Source of the DNA: Xestospongia bergquistia
Lineage: Eukaryota > Porifera > Demospongiae > Haplosclerida > Petrosiidae
Reading direction: 5' to 3'
Assembly: GCA_963965975.1 (NCBI GenBank)
Contig: OZ014422.1
Location: 2,542,001 to 2,606,000 of the forward strand
DNA: 64,000 nt
Shown in pieces: positions 52,093-64,000 of this stretch (position 1 is the stretch's first letter; each line of letters begins with the position of its first letter). A model generated the notes under the pieces. The model saw only the letters and a program-made list of their open reading frames with translations. It had not been told where the DNA came from and searched no databases. The position numbers and the translations under genes are program-made.

Positions 52093-54426
52093 TTAGTACT
52101 TAACTAATTTGTCATTATAACAATCAACTATCCACACTAAACCATCTGGAGACATAGTTACTCCTATTGGATATTTGAATCCCTTTATTGAATGGATGTA
52201 ATTGCCACGTGGATCAAATACAGTAAAAGAACATCCACTGTAGTTGGCTACAATTGAATTACCAACTTTATCAATAGCTATACCAAATGGTCCATTGAGA
52301 TGAGACTGGCCATATTGACGAATATGTTGACCTCGTGAAGTGTAGACGGTGACCGTGTTTGAGGTATAGCTGGTCACATGAAGGTTGCCAGATGGGTCAA
52401 AGGAGAGGCTACCAGGACCTTTTAATCCATCACCAATGACACTATGGTGAGAAAAAGTCTCTCCATGAGTACTAAGTACCTGAATACGATTATTCCAATA
52501 ATCAGCAACATATACCCTACCATCTGGACCAATACACAGACCACTGGGATTTCGAAATTGCCCTCTACCAGATCCTCGACAACCAAAAGTACACAAAAAC
52601 TTGCCTTTTATTGTCAACTTGTGTATCCTATTTCCTTCGTATTCTGCTACATACATGACATCACCGTCAATAGCTATTCCACTGGGACTGTTAAACTGTA
52701 ATTGACCTGATCCATATGAACCAATGGTAATCCTCTGTCTTTTATTGGTATCATATACATGAATACAATGGTTACTATAACTAGTAACAAACATATCTCC
52801 ATTGTTAGAAAAGGCTGCAAAGTATGGTTTAGTTATCCCAGTAATAGTATTTTGTACTCGTACTGGGGAGCTCCTGATGGCAGTGTAATCTCTGCTAACA
52901 TAAAAGTTAAAGGGGCTACCTTGGATGGACTGGTTATGAATAGTGAGTGAAAGTTGATGTTTGCCAAATGTCTGAGGTATCATGGAAACAAGGTAAATAC
53001 CATTACCATGATCTCTGACTGTGGGTAAGACATTGGCTTGAAATGGTGCTCCCGTATGCATCCTACCAACTGGCACCCTATCAACTGGCATCCTACCAAC
53101 TGGCATTCTATCAACTGGTATCCTACCAACTGACACCCTATCAACTGCCATCCTACCAACTGGCATTCTATCAACTGGCATCCTACCAAATGGCACCCTA
53201 TCAACTGGTACCCCATCAACTGGAGTGAGCTTACCACTCACTGATGCTCCTCCTATTGATAAGGTTCTCCCTTTACTATCTCTGGATATTACTCTAACTT
53301 GGAATTCTCTACCCTCTTCAATATGAGAAGGTATTTCTGCTACTGTATTGGTAGGAGATGCCCCATCAAATACAACACCAAAATTTGATATCTTTGTACC
53401 TAGTTGATATTTATTCATCTCTATTGATATAAGTGGTGACTCACAGGGTTCAAGAGAAATCTCTGAGAACTGTTCCTGTAATTGGTTTGCTCTGGTCCGT
53501 AGTGTGTGGGCAACTGATAGATACTCAATATCATTGTATTCTGCTGTCACGGTGGTTGCAAAACACTGGCACTGAGTTATGGCTTCCAAGAGACTTTGCA
53601 TCTCAGCTAGTTGGTGAGACAGATGAACTTCTTTAGCATTAGCTACCTTATTGCTCTCAGTTAACAGAACCTTCTCACGTTGATGTAAAAGTTGATGTAA
53701 ACTAGCAAAGGTTTGACGTATGACTTTATCTGCCTCCTTTTTAGACACTTTAATTTTCTCCTTTATCTCTTCTCCTAATGTCAAAACACTCTTAAGTTGT
53801 AGCTGAGCTTCTTGGAAACTTTCAATTCTCTGACCAACAACCCTTTTACTCATGGTTACCTCTTTACAGACTTCAGTAACAGGATGGTCCTTGTGGTTAA
53901 TGATGGTACATTCTATGCACACAGGAATGGCACAATGCTGACAGTAGTATTTCAGCTGCTGATCAGTATGATAGTGGCAAGTAATGAAGGAAGATGACAA
54001 TGTTTTGACTAATTTCTCTTGAGACATAGTTTTCATCTCTTCAAAACCTAAGATTGAATGTGTGCGAGTGAGACGTGTTCTTGTGTGAGCATCCCAACAT
54101 TTTTTACAGAGGAAATCTGTACACTCAGTACAGTATGCTACGGCAGAATCCTCGCCACATGAGTCACATGGAGGAGGAGGGTTCAATGTGATCTTACCAA
54201 CAATGTCATCCTGTTTATTGATAAGTCGTGGGTTACAAGGGAGAGAGGTAACATCTCCACTGGGTACAGATGTGGTCTGATAACACAAGGGACAAGTGAG
54301 GGAGTTAATCCTCTGCCCCTCAGTGATAAGAGACTGGATACATTGAATACAGAAGGAGTGACAACAAGAGAGCAGACGAGGGTCACGATAAGGTTGACTA
54401 CACTTCAGACAACAAGTAGAGCTCAT
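52093..54426 (-). CDS. TRIM-NHL protein (TRIM2/3/71-like), RING E3 ligase
   Basis: A single exon of 777 residues. The RING at about 6-60 has CLKCSQPYRDPRLLSCCHSF, then CIQCIQ and CPLCYQ. B-box 1 (about 90-130) starts CDSCGEDSAVAYCTECTDFL. B-box 2 (about 150-190) has CHYHTDQQLKYYCQHCAIPV. A coiled coil spans about 190-310. A filamin-type Ig domain (about 335-500) has NGIYLVSMIPQTFGKHQLSL and GSPFNFYV. Six NHL repeats follow to the C-terminus (GQLQFNSPSGIAIDGDVMYV, GQFRNPSGLCIGPDGRVYVA, GPFGIAIDKVGNSIVANYSG). The order is that of TRIM2, TRIM3 and TRIM71, ligases that also bind RNA or cytoskeletal partners through the NHL propeller. The filamin domain is split by an in-frame 30-bp minisatellite (53059-53222). 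Confidence 0.9.
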   Translation of the reverse strand: MSSTCCLKCSQPYRDPRLLSCCHSFCIQCIQSLITEGQRINSLTCPLCYQTTSVPSGDVTSLPCNPRLINKQDDIVGKITLNPPPPCDSCGEDSAVAYCTECTDFLCKKCWDAHTRTRLTRTHSILGFEEMKTMSQEKLVKTLSSSFITCHYHTDQQLKYYCQHCAIPVCIECTIINHKDHPVTEVCKEVTMSKRVVGQRIESFQEAQLQLKSVLTLGEEIKEKIKVSKKEADKVIRQTFASLHQLLHQREKVLLTESNKVANAKEVHLSHQLAEMQSLLEAITQCQCFATTVTAEYNDIEYLSVAHTLRTRANQLQEQFSEISLEPCESPLISIEMNKYQLGTKISNFGVVFDGASPTNTVAEIPSHIEEGREFQVRVISRDSKGRTLSIGGASVSGKLTPVDGVPVDRVPFGRMPVDRMPVGRMAVDRVSVGRIPVDRMPVGRMPVDRVPVGRMHTGAPFQANVLPTVRDHGNGIYLVSMIPQTFGKHQLSLTIHNQSIQGSPFNFYVSRDYTAIRSSPVRVQNTITGITKPYFAAFSNNGDMFVTSYSNHCIHVYDTNKRQRITIGSYGSGQLQFNSPSGIAIDGDVMYVAEYEGNRIHKLTIKGKFLCTFGCRGSGRGQFRNPSGLCIGPDGRVYVADYWNNRIQVLSTHGETFSHHSVIGDGLKGPGSLSFDPSGNLHVTSYTSNTVTVYTSRGQHIRQYGQSHLNGPFGIAIDKVGNSIVANYSGCSFTVFDPRGNYIHSIKGFKYPIGVTMSPDGLVWIVDCYNDKLVKY
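53059..53222 (-). repeat. In-frame 30-bp coding minisatellite in the TRIM-NHL gene
   Basis: About 5.4 copies of a 30-bp unit encode PVDRVPVGRM-type decapeptides, composed of two 15-bp half units (PVDRM/V and PVGRM). The array interrupts the filamin domain between GKLTPVDG and HTGAPFQANV, likely extending a surface loop. Confidence 0.9.
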
Positions 54427-54927
54427 ACTAACCTGAGTGGACAGAGAGTTGATTCATTGATGTCACTATTGTAAAAGTTACTTACATGGGTAAGCGGTGA
54501 AGCATAGGAGGACATTTTGACCTTCTTAATCCGACCGCTTCCATGGGGGTTGAGTTTGAGACAGTCTTGTCTACATACCATACACGCCTACAGCAAACAA
54601 CTGTGTTCTTCTCCGAGCATTTGCATGGCTTCTTTGGTTCTGTTATATCGAAGTCAGGCTAGTTCAAACTATGACAGTGTGGAGATTACAATATGCTCTA
54701 TACTGCTATGTGATTGCAGGTACTGACATCTGCCACAACCTATAGGATATAATGCAATAGATGGTGTGATCATTAATGTTGCAAATTGTGTCATGAGATG
54801 CAAAGCTTTTCCAAAACACATCAAAAGGTATACCATAATTATCTTATCCTCAAATATTTCAAGTACAAAAAGTTCAACTTCTATTTTATTGTGTAGCAAA
54901 CACAATAACTTATAAAAGAATATTGAA
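54427..54927. other. Spacer between TRIM gene 5' side and TAB1-like gene 3' side
   Basis: It contains the TRIM promoter and leader (with a possible leader intron near 54430-54485) and the 3' untranslated region of the TAB1-like gene. No further coding sequence is recognised. Confidence 0.45.
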
Positions 54928-56166
54928 TTAACGAATGTCACTAAAATGTAACGCTACTAGTGTCATATCATCTCTTTTACGACATTGTACGGCTAGAGGA
55001 GACCGAGGGTCAACTTGAGCAGCTGTCATATAGGTCTGTTCATGAATGTTCTTAATCTGGTCTAACACTACAGTAGCAACATTTCCAAGATTGTCTCGAG
55101 ATGTGGACTCAATTTGTTGTATGATATGAAGAAGTGAAAGTATTGCTCGTTGAGGATGATCAGGTGGATGGCTAAGTCTCTCTATACTTTTATATACACC
55201 ATCTGTCATCAATAGAAGATATTGGAATGATGAATCAATAGGTATTGGACCATTAACAGTGGGTGTGGCTTCTCCAGGTGGAACAGAAGCTGGACTGTAA
55301 GGAAGTCATAATAAATTTATAATATGTTTATCTAACCTTAATGTATCCACATTTTTATATCCCTGTTTAATACTATAATCACCAATACATCGTGTGTTCT
55401 CTTGACTACCTAGTCGATCTGCTCTCTGTAGCTCTAGAGCATCTAAACCAATAGCAGTTAGTCTTCTTAATTCATCAGGATTGTCTACAGTATGATCTGT
55501 TGATAGCTACAGTAGACAACCAGTGACATAATGAAAATGACAAGAGTTCTTGTACATACTTGACTTATTACTGGACCATTTCCAGTGTTTCTAACTAGAA
55601 TTCCTCGTGAGTTACCAGTATTAGCAACATAGAGTAATCCATTGACAATAACAGCAACTACTGCTGTTGTCCCTCCAGCAATCTCTGGTTCTATTTCTTG
55701 AAGTCTCGAGACCTTCTCTGGATAAGACATGAGTGCTTGATAAGAACTAATGTCCTAAAAACTAACAACATCAAGTGGACATCTAAAAAAAGTTTCCTAC
55801 CTTAGGTATTGTCTTTTGGACGAGTTCTTTCTCTTCGATAAGTGGTTGCAGTTGTTTAAAGAAAGCTTGTTCAGTATCAAGGAACACATTAGTTAACACT
55901 GTATGTACATCAAATTGTTCAAGTTGATTTAAGGTATCATCTGAATTAAACAATCTGTACATGTAATCATCAACAAATGAAGATGCTTTGTTCCCGTCAT
56001 GTCCATCAAAAACAGCTAATATAGTTGCTCTGCCTTCTTTATTAATAACAAAGACTCTGTCATCATTATCATGATCAGGTCGAGGAGGTTGATCAACTAA
56101 ATAGCGAACATTCTTCAATGTTCCATAACTATAGTAAGATGGTAGCTGATGACTGCTCTGTGCCAT
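54928..56166 (-). CDS. PP2C-family protein, TAB1-like
   Basis: Four exons: 55801-56166, 55560-55754, 55337-55506, 54928-55294. Motifs: DHDNDDRVFVI, LAVFDGHDGNKASSFVDDYM, IAGGTTAVVAVIVNGLLYVA, NTGNSRGILVR, LSTDHTVDNPDELRRLTAIG. Also present are NTRCIGDYSIKQGYKNVDTL, LLMTDGVYKSIERL and RDDMTLVALHFSDIR-stop. The ENEDELFRL, IGDYKVKYGYTDID and LYVANVGTNR equivalents make TAB1 (TAK1-binding protein 1) the best match among PP2C proteins. Vertebrate TAB1 is a pseudophosphatase; here the metal-binding aspartates look retained (DGHDG, TDG, DDM). The protein ends right after the PP2C fold, so the C-terminal TAK1-binding segment of vertebrate TAB1 is missing. It may be an active phosphatase or a truncated adaptor. 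Confidence 0.78.
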
Positions 56167-56244
56167 TTTCGACACGCCCTCTTCCAAACTTTAATTATTT
56201 ATTCATCGAGCCCTTCTGGAGGCTGCTATTCTCCTGTCGTAGCT

Positions 56245-64000
<7,756 letters not shown>

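Noticed and set aside
53043-53228. Plus-strand YQLASYQLAPYQL repeat protein
   Set aside because: It is the antisense reading of the TRIM minisatellite.

Overview
The window looks like the nuclear genome of a demosponge close to Amphimedon queenslandica. It is AT-rich and gene-dense. Introns are mostly 45-100 bp with GT/AG ends, intergenic gaps are often 70-500 bp, and genes are frequently head to head. The set is animal-specific (STRA6-like, TAB1-like, TRIM-NHL, Rac, MTFR1, ARMC1). The species is an inference; no ribosomal RNA or mitochondrial marker is present. I could recognise no tRNA, rRNA or CRISPR array.

Region 1, 1-17.8 kb: a tandem segmental duplication. The intact order, all present in the right-hand copy, is STRA6-like receptor (minus), ARMC1 (minus), MTFR1 (plus), and a DBB-domain adaptor of the BCAP/BANK/Dof type (minus). 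The left-hand copy is decayed: a STRA6 pseudogene, then the last exons of ARMC1, the last exons of MTFR1, and a piece of the adaptor's proline-rich exon. At the junction between the copies, the last exon of the surviving STRA6-like gene reads in frame into the adaptor-derived proline-rich segment, so a chimeric receptor with a new cytoplasmic tail of roughly 290 residues is predicted (4689-9539). A third STRA6-like gene enters from the left edge. ARMC1 and MTFR1, both linked to mitochondrial dynamics, are head to head as I recall them being in vertebrates.

Region 2, 17.9-30.1 kb: compact housekeeping and ciliary genes. In order: a CCDC166-like coiled-coil protein, an O-fucosyltransferase-like enzyme, RAC1, SF3B5 (whose first coding exon is only the ATG), endonuclease V, the axonemal dynein light chain DNAL4, and an unassigned type I membrane glycoprotein.

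Region 3, 30.2-40.4 kb: three kinds of ubiquitin-ligase-like genes side by side. There are two divergent paralogous F-box proteins sharing a 71-bp promoter, a BC-box/LRR-like protein, and a SPRY-SPRY-RING protein. The decapping/NAD-capping nuclease DXO follows.

Region 4, 40.4-64 kb: a gap with ankyrin relics, then two tandem ABCC (MRP1-like) transporter genes. The second runs off the right edge. Between them lie a TRIM-NHL gene and a TAB1-like PP2C gene. The two ABCC genes share patches of near identity that include introns, which suggests gene conversion. Their introns also carry a 30-bp minisatellite, CT-expanded polypyrimidine tracts, a hairpin element and a relic of a PHD-finger-encoding transposon.

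Exon limits were inferred by eye from GT/AG sites and reading frame. Spans are coding start to stop, introns included.
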